From: Goodfellowiella coeruleoviolacea
Lineage (GTDB): Bacteria; Actinomycetota; Actinomycetes; Mycobacteriales; Pseudonocardiaceae
DNA: 64,000 nucleotides
Assembly (NCBI RefSeq): GCF_024171785.1
Contig: NZ_JAMTCK010000020.1
Span: 80,843-144,842 of the forward strand
Reading direction: 5' to 3'
The notes under the pieces were generated by a model. The model had not been told where the DNA came from, did not search any database, and saw only the letters and a program-made list of their open reading frames with translations. Each line of letters opens with the position of its first letter. The stretch's first letter is position 1. Positions 48,503-55,972 of this stretch are shown in pieces. The translations under genes were made by a program, and so were the position numbers.

Positions 48503-49213
48503 ATGACCCGCACCAATCGCGTGCTCATCGTGCTGACCAGCCACGACCAGGTCGGCGACACCGGGGATCGGACCGGGTACTACGTGCCGGAGGCGGCGCA
48601 TCCCTGGCAGGTGTTCCGCGCGGCCGGCTTCCAGGTCGACCTGGTGTCGGTGCGCGGCGGCACCCCGCCGCAGGACGGCCTCGACCCGGCCGACCCGGTC
48701 CAGCGGGACTTCCTGGCCGACCCCGGGATCGCCGCGCAACTGGCCGACACCCGGCGTCCCGGCGACGTCGACCCGGCCGACTACGCCGCCGTCTTCTACG
48801 CGGGTGGCCACGGCACCATGTGGGACTTCCCGGACAACCCGGAACTCGCCCGGCTGGGCTCCGAGGTGCACGCGGCCGGCGGCGTGGTGGCCGCCGTCTG
48901 CCACGGCCCGGCCGCCCTGGTGGGACTGACCCTGCCCGACGGCACCCCGCTGGTGCGCGGCAGGCAGGTCACCGGGTTCAGCAACGCCGAGGAACACGCG
49001 GTCGGCCGCGCCGGGGTGGTGCCGTTCCTGCTGGAGGACCGGCTGACCGAACTGGGCGGCCACTACCGGAGCGCGCCGAACTTCCAGGCGCACGTGGTCA
49101 CCGACGACCGGCTGGTCACCGGCCAGAACCCGGCGTCGGCCACGGGCACCGCCGAGGCGGTGGTGCGGGTGCTGACCGGGCCGACCGCCGCGGCGCACGC
49201 GCACCAGGGCTGA
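48503..49213 (+). CDS. DJ-1/PfpI family protein, Hsp31/glyoxalase III-like
   Basis: 236 residues from ATG 48503, with GGAGGAG upstream. Class I glutamine amidotransferase-like fold: VLIVLTSHDQ at the start, Cys in AAVCHGPAALVG (elbow, residues ~131-142) with adjacent His, and the cap region GYYVPEAAHPWQVFRAAGF. The YAGGHGTMWDFPDN stretch and the final VTGQNPASATGTAE are typical of the Hsp31-like chaperone/glyoxalase III branch. Cytoplasmic, possibly stress-related. Confidence 0.92.
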   Translation: MTRTNRVLIVLTSHDQVGDTGDRTGYYVPEAAHPWQVFRAAGFQVDLVSVRGGTPPQDGLDPADPVQRDFLADPGIAAQLADTRRPGDVDPADYAAVFYAGGHGTMWDFPDNPELARLGSEVHAAGGVVAAVCHGPAALVGLTLPDGTPLVRGRQVTGFSNAEEHAVGRAGVVPFLLEDRLTELGGHYRSAPNFQAHVVTDDRLVTGQNPASATGTAEAVVRVLTGPTAAAHAHQG

Positions 49214-49237
49214 GCACCCACCGGGCGGGCGAGCGCG

Positions 49238-49357
49238 TCAGCCCGTGGTTCGCCAGGTGGTCACGCCCGGTTCGACCGTCGGGACGACGGTGGTGTCGTC
49301 AACGCTGCCGAGCCGGGCGAACCCCTGCCGGTTCTCGGTCGCCGGCGGAGCAGAAAC
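49238..49357 (-). pseudogene. Possible C-terminal remnant of a coding frame
   Basis: Past the stop of the acyltransferase gene, a different frame reads about 40 codons with strong G/C third positions, ending at a TGA at 49238-49240. The peptide (RQGFARLGSVDDTTVV, then EPGVTTWRTTG) looks like the end of a real protein. Its 5' part is gone or lies in the acyltransferase gene. The family is not recognised. Confidence 0.35.
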
Positions 49358-49358
49358 A

Positions 49359-51413
49359 CTAGTAGCTGGCGTCGGGTTCGCCGAGCACCGCGCTGATCGC
49401 CTCGTCCACAATGGACGACATGGTGGTCAGGTAGCTGGCGCTGACGTGGTTGTCGTCCATGTAGATCAGCACGTTGCCGATGGCCGGCGGGCAGACCTCC
49501 TCCGTGCAGAAGAAGTCGCTGAAGTCCAGGAACGAGACGTTGTCCGGGACGTTGTCCAGCCCCAGGTAGGGCGGGTCCGCCGCGAGCAGCTCCGCCCTCG
49601 GCGTGGCGCACTCGGGCGCGTCCACCCCGTTGCGCTCCGCGCACACCGCCGGCGAGAAGTCGTAGCGGGGGTTGTCCCGCACGGCCACCACCGGGATGCC
49701 GTCGTCGGCGAGCTTGCGCCACTGCTCCACGTAGCCGGGCGGCGTCCACTCGGTGAGCCCGACCCGCACGTCCCGGGTGGCGATGGTGAACACGAAGTCC
49801 GGTCGCAGCTCGCGGATCTCGTCCACGGCCGCGCTGTTCCAGGCGATGCAGCCCTGATCGCCGGGCACCGTGTCGGAGTCGGTGGAGAACGGGCAGGCGC
49901 TGCGGCCCATGCCGATGATCTGCCAGTTGCGCTGCTCGGCGATGGGCCGCAGCGCGGCCAGGTACTGCCGGGAGTGCGAGTCGCCCACCACGACCACCCG
50001 CCGGGTCGGCGCACCGTCGGTGGCGGTGGCGCAGATCTCCAGCTCGGCGTTGCGCGCCGAGACCACGCAGTCCTCGCCGGGCAGCGACCAGTCGTAGGGC
50101 AGGGACATGTAGCTCGGCGTCAGGTCGGCGTCCTCGGCGCCCTGGTACTCGAATCCGGGCAGCCGGGCACGCGCGCCGGGGTGGTCGGCATCGTCCAGCG
50201 ACAGCACGGCCACCTCGGCGCGCTCGTCGCTGACCAGCTGCCACGCGCCCGCGGTCAGCAGCACCGGGGTCAGGATGAGCAGCGCGAACCGGTAGGCGCC
50301 CCAGGCACTGGCCGCCCCGATCCGGGAGCGCCGCACCGGCTGCTCGACCAGGTGGTGGGTGAGCACCGACAGCAGCAGGGACAGGCCGATGATCAGGGCG
50401 CCGTCGCGCAGGCCCACCTCGGCGCGCTGGGTGGCGGTGAGGAAGAGCACCAGCACCGGCCAGTGCCACAGGTAGAGCGCGTAGCTGAGGTTGCCCAGGT
50501 ACTCCAGCGGTCGGGAGGCCAGCAGGCGGTCCACGCCCACCGGGCTGCTCGTCCACCCGGCCACCAGCACCAGTGCGGCGGACAGCGTCGGCCACAGCGC
50601 CAGGTAGCCGGGGAACACGCTGCCGACCTGGAGCACCAGCCCGCAGGCGACCAGCCCGGCCAGGCCGAGCCAGCCCAGCACCACGCGCACGGCCCTCGGC
50701 AGCACGATCGCGTCGATGGCCAGCGCGAGCAGGCCGCCGAGGGCGAACTCCCACGCCCGGGTCAGCGAGTGGAAGTAGGCCGTCTGCTGGTCGGTGGCGG
50801 TGAGCGCGACCGAGTAGGCCAGCGAGGCGGCGAAGACCACCGCGAGGGTGACGGCCAGCGGCCGCCGCAGCTGGCGGCCGGCCCAGCCGGCCAGCGCCGC
50901 GACCAGCCCCACCAGCAGCGGCCACACCAGGTAGAACTGCCCCTGGATGGACAGCGACCAGAAGTGCTGCACCACGCTGGCCTCGTGGTGCGGGGTGAAG
51001 TAGTCGGCCGAGTCGGCGACCAGCCGCCAGTTCTCCGCGTAGAACGCCGAGGCGACGACCTCCCTGATCGTCTGGAACCACCGGCTCTCCGGGAGCAGTG
51101 CCATGCCGGCGAGCGTGGTCACCAGCAGCACGGTCAGCGCCGCCGGCATGAGCCGGTTGAGCATCCGGCCCCAGTACCGACCGAACCGGATCCCGCCGCG
51201 CTCGACCGCGCGCACCAGCTGCCCGGTGACCAGGAACCCGGACACCAGGAAGAAGACGTCAACGCCGCCGGAGACCCGCCCCAGCCAGATGTGGTAGACC
51301 ACCACCAGCGCCGCCGCCACCGCGCGCAGCCCCTGCAGTTCCGGCCGGTACGTGCGCGCCGCCCCGGACGTGCCGCCGGCCGCCCCGGGCAGCCGCGCGC
51401 GAAGCTGAGCCAT
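49359..51413 (-). CDS. OafA/OafB-type membrane acyltransferase with C-terminal SGNH domain
   Basis: 684 residues from ATG 51413, with GGGAGGA upstream. Residues ~20-360 are an Acyltransferase_3 domain with ten to eleven helices: YRPELQGLRAVAAALVVVYH (catalytic-type His), VFFLVSGFLVTGQLV, and HHEASVVQHFWSLSIQGQFY later. After about 60 residues comes an SGNH/GDSL domain on the outside: VVGDSHSRQYLAAL (Ser nucleophile, ~residue 470) and YMDDNHVSASY (Asp/His pair, ~660). Such proteins O-acetylate surface glycans or peptidoglycan, acyl passing from the membrane domain to the SGNH domain. Cell-surface modification is the probable role. Confidence 0.93.
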   Translation of the reverse strand: MAQLRARLPGAAGGTSGAARTYRPELQGLRAVAAALVVVYHIWLGRVSGGVDVFFLVSGFLVTGQLVRAVERGGIRFGRYWGRMLNRLMPAALTVLLVTTLAGMALLPESRWFQTIREVVASAFYAENWRLVADSADYFTPHHEASVVQHFWSLSIQGQFYLVWPLLVGLVAALAGWAGRQLRRPLAVTLAVVFAASLAYSVALTATDQQTAYFHSLTRAWEFALGGLLALAIDAIVLPRAVRVVLGWLGLAGLVACGLVLQVGSVFPGYLALWPTLSAALVLVAGWTSSPVGVDRLLASRPLEYLGNLSYALYLWHWPVLVLFLTATQRAEVGLRDGALIIGLSLLLSVLTHHLVEQPVRRSRIGAASAWGAYRFALLILTPVLLTAGAWQLVSDERAEVAVLSLDDADHPGARARLPGFEYQGAEDADLTPSYMSLPYDWSLPGEDCVVSARNAELEICATATDGAPTRRVVVVGDSHSRQYLAALRPIAEQRNWQIIGMGRSACPFSTDSDTVPGDQGCIAWNSAAVDEIRELRPDFVFTIATRDVRVGLTEWTPPGYVEQWRKLADDGIPVVAVRDNPRYDFSPAVCAERNGVDAPECATPRAELLAADPPYLGLDNVPDNVSFLDFSDFFCTEEVCPPAIGNVLIYMDDNHVSASYLTTMSSIVDEAISAVLGEPDASY

Positions 51414-51542
51414 CCGCGAAATCCTCCCACGATGAACGGCGGCACCGGCGGCGACAACGCACAACCCATTGCCGCTCATTACCCGCCACGCATTACTCGC
51501 CTCACACTGCCCACGGCGCGACCACGCACCAGAGCGGCCACA

Positions 51543-51572
51543 CGCCTATCACACACCGCGAAATCGTGTCAA
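51543..51572 (-). promoter_or_regulatory. Candidate promoter for the acyltransferase gene
   Basis: On the minus strand, TTGACA (51572-51567) is followed after 18 bp by TAGGCG (51548-51543), about 130 bp upstream of the acyltransferase start. The -35 is perfect; the -10 is poor. Confidence 0.4.
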
Positions 51573-51895
51573 TCAGCTCCAGCTTGGCGTCGACACCGCT
51601 ACCTTCCTTGTGGTCGACGAGCGAAACCGCTGGTCCGGCACGTGCCACAGGAGGGAATACCCCCTGGTCACCGCCACTCCCCCGGCGCGATCAGCCGGCC
51701 ACGTCACCCCGTTTTCTCAGCAAATTCACAGGGACCACACGTGCCGTCGAACACCCCGGCCGCCATTCACCAACGAACGGCGGTCGACCACCCGGAATCA
51801 CCCATCGCTTTTCCGAAACCATTTCTCGCGTTTTTTGGTCGCGGGCCCCGGAAAACGTGCCACGAATGCGCAAGGGCGCCCACCCGGAGCACACC

Positions 51896-51919
51896 CCACC
51901 GCCGACCAGCCGGCGGTGG
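51896..51919 (-). terminator. Hairpin after the PrimPol-like gene
   Basis: CCACCGCCG (51896-51904) pairs with CGGCGGTGG (51911-51919) around a 6-base loop, 28 bp past the stop of the leftward PrimPol-like gene. Confidence 0.6.
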
Positions 51920-51946
51920 CGGTGGACTTCTGTCCTCTTTGGTCGG

Positions 51947-52492
51947 TCACGTCACCGCACGCCAGGTGCTCCGGACGGCCGTGACAGCCGCGAGCACGGG
52001 GCCGAAGGGCGCCGGTTGCCATCCCACCCGGTCGGGGTGGTACCACCAGTAGACCTCGTATCCGCCCTTGATCGTCGGTGGCGCGGGCACGGAATCCCAG
52101 GACGGAACCAGCCGAACGGACGACCGGAGCGACGGCGGGAACTCGAACCGCTCAGGCACTGGCGACACGACGAAGACCACCTGGGCGTCGCGCCCCTGCT
52201 CGTGCAGCACCGGCCCGGGATGCCGCTGGAACTCCGGACTCTCGAACAGCTCCCGCGCCAACGCCGGTTCCACCGACAGCAACGAGAACAGCGGACCGGG
52301 GAACAGCCACACCGACGAGGTGCCACCAACCCACCACCGCCGAACCTGCTCGACGGTTCGCAGTGGCACGCTGTGCGGCAGCCACGGCCGGACCGCGTCG
52401 GGGTGCACGGTTCCGGGCAGGATCGGCCAACCGTTCGCGACATAACGCGTCGCGGCGTCCAGACTCGCCGCGTGGGAGTGCCGCACAGTCAC
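51947..52492 (-). CDS. PrimPol-fold-like protein, probably inactive
   Basis: 181 residues from GTG 52492; its GTGA overlaps the stop of the preceding gene. The sequence follows the bifunctional DNA primase/polymerase N-terminal domain: AATRYVANGWPILPGTV at the start, TVEQVRRWWVGG (residues ~54-65), LFSLLSVEPA where the DxD metal motif would be, and APPTIKGGYEVYWW as the last strand region. The DxD appears replaced by VEP, and no clear HxH is seen, so catalysis is doubtful. It may keep nucleotide- or DNA-binding only. Translationally coupled to the next gene upstream and beside the XRE module. Confidence 0.6.
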   Translation of the reverse strand: MTVRHSHAASLDAATRYVANGWPILPGTVHPDAVRPWLPHSVPLRTVEQVRRWWVGGTSSVWLFPGPLFSLLSVEPALARELFESPEFQRHPGPVLHEQGRDAQVVFVVSPVPERFEFPPSLRSSVRLVPSWDSVPAPPTIKGGYEVYWWYHPDRVGWQPAPFGPVLAAVTAVRSTWRAVT

Positions 52493-52905
52493 GCCCCCTT
52501 CGCCAGCCGAGGCGGTTGCACCGGTGGACGGATCACCTGGTGCCGAACGGTCCGGAACTGCTGGGCGAACTCGGCGATGTTGACCGGTGTCGGCAGGAGC
52601 GTGGTCGGCGCGGTCGGCGATCCCGGTGGCGCGATCGTGAGGACCGCGCGGATGGCCCACGCTGGTTTGGCCGCGTAGGACCAGACGATCACGGGCGGCG
52701 CGAACGGATCCTGGTGGCCGTTGTCGAGCGGGGCTCGGTAGGCCAGTGCGGGAAACCGGTCGCTGTCGCCGCTGAGGATCACCACGTCGGCGCACTCGGG
52801 CCAGCGGAGCACAGCGGCGATCAGCTGTGGCGCCTTCCTGGACGGCAGGTAGTGCCAGGTCCAGCGGCGACGCCTGAGTTCGTCTATCCAGTCAAGGGCA
52901 TCCAC
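52489..52905 (-). CDS. Unknown protein coupled to the PrimPol-like gene
   Basis: 138 residues from GTG 52905. Two halves are seen: DALDWIDELRRRRWTWHYLP with RWPECADVVILSGDSDRFPAL (residues ~33-53), and VIVWSYAAKPAWAIRAVLTI, ending in a basic Pro-rich tail. I do not recognise the family. Its stop overlaps the start of the PrimPol-like gene by 4 bp and it is divergent from the XRE gene, so the pair is probably controlled together with that module. Confidence 0.65.
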   Translation of the reverse strand: MDALDWIDELRRRRWTWHYLPSRKAPQLIAAVLRWPECADVVILSGDSDRFPALAYRAPLDNGHQDPFAPPVIVWSYAAKPAWAIRAVLTIAPPGSPTAPTTLLPTPVNIAEFAQQFRTVRHQVIRPPVQPPRLAKGA

Positions 52906-53056
52906 CGGTCACCGCCGAAAGGACCGAAGAACCAGGCCAGCCGCAACGGCAACAGCAAGCAGCTGTCAGCACGCTCAAACCTCCCAGTCAAGGGTTCAAG
53001 ACGCGCGCGGCACGTGAGCCTCGCCACGCGAGATCGATCATTCAAGAGACTAAGGC

Positions 53057-53130
53057 TGAGATGCAAAAATTTTCTTACTCCGATCGGGTGGAGATTGAGA
53101 TGCAATAACTCAGTTTGCAACTCAATCTCC
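53057..53130. promoter_or_regulatory. Three TGAGATGCAA sites, two forming a long inverted repeat
   Basis: GGAGATTGAGATGCAA (53090-53105) is the inverted match, with a single mismatch, of 53115-53130 (TTGCAACTCAATCTCC), around a 9-base loop. A third copy, TGAGATGCAA, is at 53057-53066. The array lies 50-125 bp upstream of the XRE start in the divergent gap, so it is a strong candidate for an autoregulatory operator. Confidence 0.65.
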
Positions 53131-53179
53131 CGCAACGGGGCGGTACTCACCAACGGAGGCGTGCGGCAAACTTCGCCGC

Positions 53180-54010
53180 ATGAGCGAAGACAGCCCGATC
53201 GTGCAGCGCCTGATCTTCGGACACCGGGTGAGAGATCTACGCGACCAAGCGGGCATCGAGCTGGAAGCGGCCAACAAGATGCTTGGCTGGTATCGGGGCA
53301 AGCTGTCCAAGGTTGAACACGGTGGGCTGGCGCTCAACGAGGCTGGTACGAAGGCCCTACTTGAGCTGTACGGCGTGACAGGCAAGCAGGCGGAGGACCT
53401 GCGCCGACTGTCCGCCGAGGCGCGACGCTACGCGGCACCGGAGCGTGTGCCCGACGTCGGGCGCGACTATGTGGTCTTCGAGCGGGCGGCGGAAGAACTT
53501 CGGATGATCTACCCCGAGGTTCCGGGGCTGATCCAGACGGCCGAGTACGCGCGTGCTCAGATCATGCACTCACCAACAGTGCCCGGCAGCCGCGTCGCTG
53601 ACATGGCGGCAGCCCGTGAGCAGCGAGGCGAACAGCTACGCGTGCGCCCCGGTCAACGGGTGTGGATCATCCTGGGCGAGGAAGCCCTACGCCGGATTGT
53701 CGGTGGCCCTGCCACGCTGCGACGTCAGCTTGAGCGAGTGGTGGAGTTCGCCCAGCTTCCGCACGTCTCGATCCGTGTCCTTCCGTTCGACAGCGGTTCA
53801 GCTCCGGGTCTGAGCTGTCCGTTTACCCTGCTCTACATCGCCGTGGCAGAGACTGCGATCGCTTACACGGAAACTCTCACAGGAGCGGACTATTTGAGAA
53901 CGACCGGGGCGTACAGTCTCGCGTTCGAGCAAGCCGAGCAGCAGTGCCTGTCGGAAGACGACACGGTCTCTCTTCTGAAGAACCGCATCCAGGAACTCAG
54001 CGACAAATAA
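53180..54010 (+). CDS. XRE-family regulator with DUF5753 domain
   Basis: 276 residues from ATG 53180. A helix-turn-helix of XRE type at ~10-60 (FGHRVRDLRDQAGIELEAAN, then MLGWYRGKLSKVEHGG) is followed by the DUF5753 domain: the hallmark YPEVPGLIQTAEYARAQI near 112-130 and EEALRRIVGGPATLRRQLER, RVLPFDSGSAPGLSCPFTLL. It is the Scr1-like partner of the DUF397 genes that follow (12-bp gap). In Streptomyces such pairs control antibiotic production and development. Base composition is lower in GC than the neighbours. Confidence 0.94.
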   Translation: MSEDSPIVQRLIFGHRVRDLRDQAGIELEAANKMLGWYRGKLSKVEHGGLALNEAGTKALLELYGVTGKQAEDLRRLSAEARRYAAPERVPDVGRDYVVFERAAEELRMIYPEVPGLIQTAEYARAQIMHSPTVPGSRVADMAAAREQRGEQLRVRPGQRVWIILGEEALRRIVGGPATLRRQLERVVEFAQLPHVSIRVLPFDSGSAPGLSCPFTLLYIAVAETAIAYTETLTGADYLRTTGAYSLAFEQAEQQCLSEDDTVSLLKNRIQELSDK

Positions 54011-54021
54011 GGAGTGCATCC

Positions 54022-54237
54022 ATGTCGGTTTCGTCCCACGACCTAGCCGATGCCCAGTGGCGCAAGTCGAGCTACTCCGGGGGAGGTGCGGCACAGTGCG
54101 TGGAACTCGCGTACGTCGACGCAGGAACCGCTGTGCGCGACAGCAAGCAGCCAGCAGCCGGATTCCTTACCTTCACCCCGGAATCGTTCACCATCTTCAT
54201 GGCCGCCGCCAAAAGCGGCCGACTTGACCGGAACTGA
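54022..54237 (+). CDS. DUF397 protein, first copy
   Basis: 71 residues from ATG 54022, with AAGGAG upstream and 11 bp after the XRE stop. The DUF397 pattern is clear: AQWRKSSYSGGGAAQCVELA and AVRDSKQPAAGFLTFTP. These small proteins bind their XRE partner and can modulate it. The C-terminal half and the following hairpin are repeated in the second copy 325 bp further on. Confidence 0.93.
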   Translation: MSVSSHDLADAQWRKSSYSGGGAAQCVELAYVDAGTAVRDSKQPAAGFLTFTPESFTIFMAAAKSGRLDRN

Positions 54238-54264
54238 GCTGGCGCCCCCGGCGATACTCGGGGC

Positions 54265-54372
54265 GTGCCCAGGGATCCACTGTTTGCGCAGTTACATACA
54301 CTGGCGTTGTCGCCAGCTGACACGGCGGAACTCATCCGCCAACAACTGAAAGCGCTGGAAAAGAATGGCTGA
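54265..54372 (+). CDS. 35-residue micro-ORF between the DUF397 copies
   Basis: From GTG 54265 the frame reads VPRDPLFAQLHTLALS, then PADTAELIRQQLKALEKNG and a stop overlapping the second DUF397 start by 8 bp. The peptide is strongly helical and amphipathic and the codon pattern fits translation. It may be a real small protein or an upstream ORF that couples translation of the second copy. Confidence 0.45.
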   Translation: MPRDPLFAQLHTLALSPADTAELIRQQLKALEKNG

Positions 54373-54562
54373 GATGCACACCTGGAAGAAGAGCAGCCGG
54401 TCGGGCGCGGGCTCCAACAACTGCGTCGAGCTTGCCTGCCTGGACAACGCAACGGCTGTGCGCGACAGCAAGCAGCCGGCAGCCGGATTCCTTACCTTCA
54501 CCCCGGAATCGTTCACCACCTTCATGGCGGCCGTCAAAATCGGCCGGCTTGACCGGAACTGA
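54365..54562 (+). CDS. DUF397 protein, second copy
   Basis: 65 residues from ATG 54365; ATG 54374 is an alternative. TWKKSSRSGAGSNNCVELAC and AVRDSKQPAAGFLTFTP identify DUF397. The C-terminal 37 residues differ from the first copy in only about four positions, while the N-terminal part is much more divergent. That, and the near-identical DNA, suggest recent duplication or gene conversion. A terminator follows. Confidence 0.92.
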   Translation: MAEMHTWKKSSRSGAGSNNCVELACLDNATAVRDSKQPAAGFLTFTPESFTTFMAAVKIGRLDRN

Positions 54563-54567
54563 GCTGG

Positions 54568-54591
54568 CGCCCCCGGCGATACTCGGGGGCG
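54568..54591 (+). terminator. Terminator of the DUF397 module
   Basis: CGCCCCCG (54568-54575) pairs perfectly with CGGGGGCG (54584-54591), followed by TTCT. The same hairpin, with one base missing in the right arm, follows the first DUF397 copy at 54243-54265. Confidence 0.75.
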
Positions 54592-54608
54592 TTCTCATGC
54601 CCGCACAG

Positions 54609-54650
54609 TGCCATCCGGATGCCATCCGAGTGCCATCCGATGCCGTCCGG
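54609..54650. repeat. Short tandem repeat TGCCATCCGA
   Basis: Four units of 10-11 bases (TGCCATCCGGA, TGCCATCCGAG, TGCCATCCGA, TGCCGTCCGG) lie head-to-tail just after the DUF397 terminator. Confidence 0.85.
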
Positions 54651-54659
54651 CACCAACGC

Positions 54660-54797
54660 CCACGTCTGGCCTCGGCGCCCAGGGCGGCGAGGTGGTCGCC
54701 GGTGATGCGGTAGAGCGTGCGCGACCCTCGCGGCGGACCTGGACCAGGCCGGCCAGGTGCAACCGGCTCGGGTGCTGGAAGACCGAGGAGCGCGTCT
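54660..54797 (-). pseudogene. Decayed ArsR-family regulator fragment
   Basis: On the minus strand, one frame gives SVFQHPSRLHLAGLVQVRRE and the next, shifted by one base, gives SRTLYRITGDHLAALGAEA. Joined, they match the recognition helix, wing and last helix of ArsR-type repressors (HLxxLxxAGLVxVRREGR...LYxL...H). The N-terminal part is missing and a one-base indel interrupts the wing, so this is a remnant. Confidence 0.55.
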
Positions 54798-54812
54798 CCC
54801 AGCACCCCCACC

Positions 54813-54844
54813 GCTGACCGACCCCGTGCGGCCGAGCGGTCAGC
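54813..54844 (-). terminator. Stem-loop after the MerR-PP2C gene
   Basis: GCTGACCG (54813-54820) pairs with CGGTCAGC (54837-54844), 13 bp past the stop of the leftward MerR-PP2C gene. Confidence 0.5.
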
Positions 54845-54856
54845 CGGTCAGGCCGA

Positions 54857-55933
54857 TCAGCCGCTCACCACGTCAACCACGACGCAGGCGAGGTTGTCCG
54901 GTGCGCCGGCGGCGTGGACCAGGTCGGTGAGCTGGTCGGCCGCCCGCTGTGGGGTGTCGGCGGCGTGCAGGGTGTCGCGGATGGCCGGCTCCGGCAGCAC
55001 GCCGTGCAACCCGTCCGAGCACAGCAGGAACCGGTCCCCCGGGTGCGCCTCGCGCAGGTGCAGGTCGGGCTCGGCCGGATCGCCGTGGGTGAGGGCCCGC
55101 AGCAGGGTGGCGCGGCGCGGGTGGACGGCGGCTTCCTCGGGTGTCAACTTGCCCTCGTCCACCAGTGACTGCACGAAGGTGTGGTCGTGGGTGATCTGGG
55201 TCAGCTCGCCGCCGCGCAGCAGGTACGCCCGCGAGTCGCCCACGTGCAGCAGCGCGTACTGGCTGCCCGACCAGAGCATGGCGGTCAGGGTGGTGCCGCT
55301 GTCCACCAACCCCGGGGCGGTCTCGCTGAACTCCCGCACCGCGGTGCGGGCGCGGTGCGCCGCGCTGCCCAGCACCCGCAGCAGGTTCCCGGCCGGCACC
55401 TCCGCGTCGAACGGTTCGAGAGCGGCGAGCGCGGCGGAACTGGCCGCCCGGTCGGCGCCGTCGTCACCGAACCCGTCGGCGACCGCGAACAGCCACCTGC
55501 CCGCGTACCCCGCGTCCTGGTTGGTCCGCCGCACCAGCCCGCGCTCCACCCGGGCCGCGCAACGCAGGTCGAGTTCCCCGCGCACATCGGTCATCTCAGT
55601 GTCCTTTCTGGACAGGTGGTCGACGAGGAAGGTGGCCAGTTCCTTGCGCGCGGCCGTGTCCGCCTCGACCTGGCGCCAGTACGAGGTCACCTCGGCCGCC
55701 GCCGCCAGCGGCGCCAGGTCGCACACCACCCGGATGCGCGCCAACGGCATGCCCAGCCCGCGCAACCACGCGACCAGCCGCGCCCGCTCCAACTGGGACC
55801 GGTCGTAGGACCGGTAGCCCGAGCGCGGGTCCACCTCGGCCGGCGGCAGCAGGCCCAGTTCGTCGTAGAGCCGCAACGCCTTGGGCGTCAGCCCCGACGC
55901 CTGGGCGAACTCGCCGATGCTCAGTCTGGCCAC
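54857..55933 (-). CDS. MerR-type DNA-binding domain fused to a PP2C protein phosphatase
   Basis: 358 residues from GTG 55933, with GGAGGGAG upstream. Residues 1-70 are a MerR helix-turn-helix (SIGEFAQASGLTPKALRLYD, GYRSYDRSQLERA), followed by the dimer helix to ~105. Residues ~115-358 are a PPM/PP2C Ser/Thr phosphatase: RRTNQDAG near 133 (metal Asp), VADGFGDDGADRA near 148, GTTLTAMLW, HVGDSRAYLLRGG near 230, LLCSDGL and the final PDNLACVVVDV. The key metal residues are kept. The fusion couples transcription to a phosphatase or phospho-signal. A MerR-type promoter with 19-bp spacer lies upstream. Family identity is secure; the combined role is inference. Confidence 0.93.
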   Translation of the reverse strand: MARLSIGEFAQASGLTPKALRLYDELGLLPPAEVDPRSGYRSYDRSQLERARLVAWLRGLGMPLARIRVVCDLAPLAAAAEVTSYWRQVEADTAARKELATFLVDHLSRKDTEMTDVRGELDLRCAARVERGLVRRTNQDAGYAGRWLFAVADGFGDDGADRAASSAALAALEPFDAEVPAGNLLRVLGSAAHRARTAVREFSETAPGLVDSGTTLTAMLWSGSQYALLHVGDSRAYLLRGGELTQITHDHTFVQSLVDEGKLTPEEAAVHPRRATLLRALTHGDPAEPDLHLREAHPGDRFLLCSDGLHGVLPEPAIRDTLHAADTPQRAADQLTDLVHAAGAPDNLACVVVDVVSG

Positions 55934-55972
55934 GTCTCCCTCCTCGCCCCGGGCCCCGTGCCCGGTGACCCG

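Larger units (their letters stand above)
51414..51946. other. 533-bp intergenic region of lower GC
   Basis: No convincing gene. It holds the acyltransferase promoter candidate on its left, and a stem-loop at 51896-51919 on its right. AT-rich stretches (TTTTCTCGCG and TTTTTTGG near 51820-51840) are rare elsewhere in the window, marking the start of a compositionally distinct patch. Confidence 0.6.
54130..54590. repeat. 135-bp direct repeat in the DUF397 module
   Basis: Bases 54130-54264 and 54455-54590 are direct repeats with about six mismatches and one 1-base indel (about 95 % identical). Each starts GCTGTGCGCGACAG within a DUF397 gene and ends just after its stop, including the hairpin. 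Confidence 0.93.

Noticed and set aside
53180..54562. Classical toxin-antitoxin pair
   Set aside because: XRE-DUF5753 with DUF397 is a known regulatory pair; no toxin-like enzyme fold is evident.
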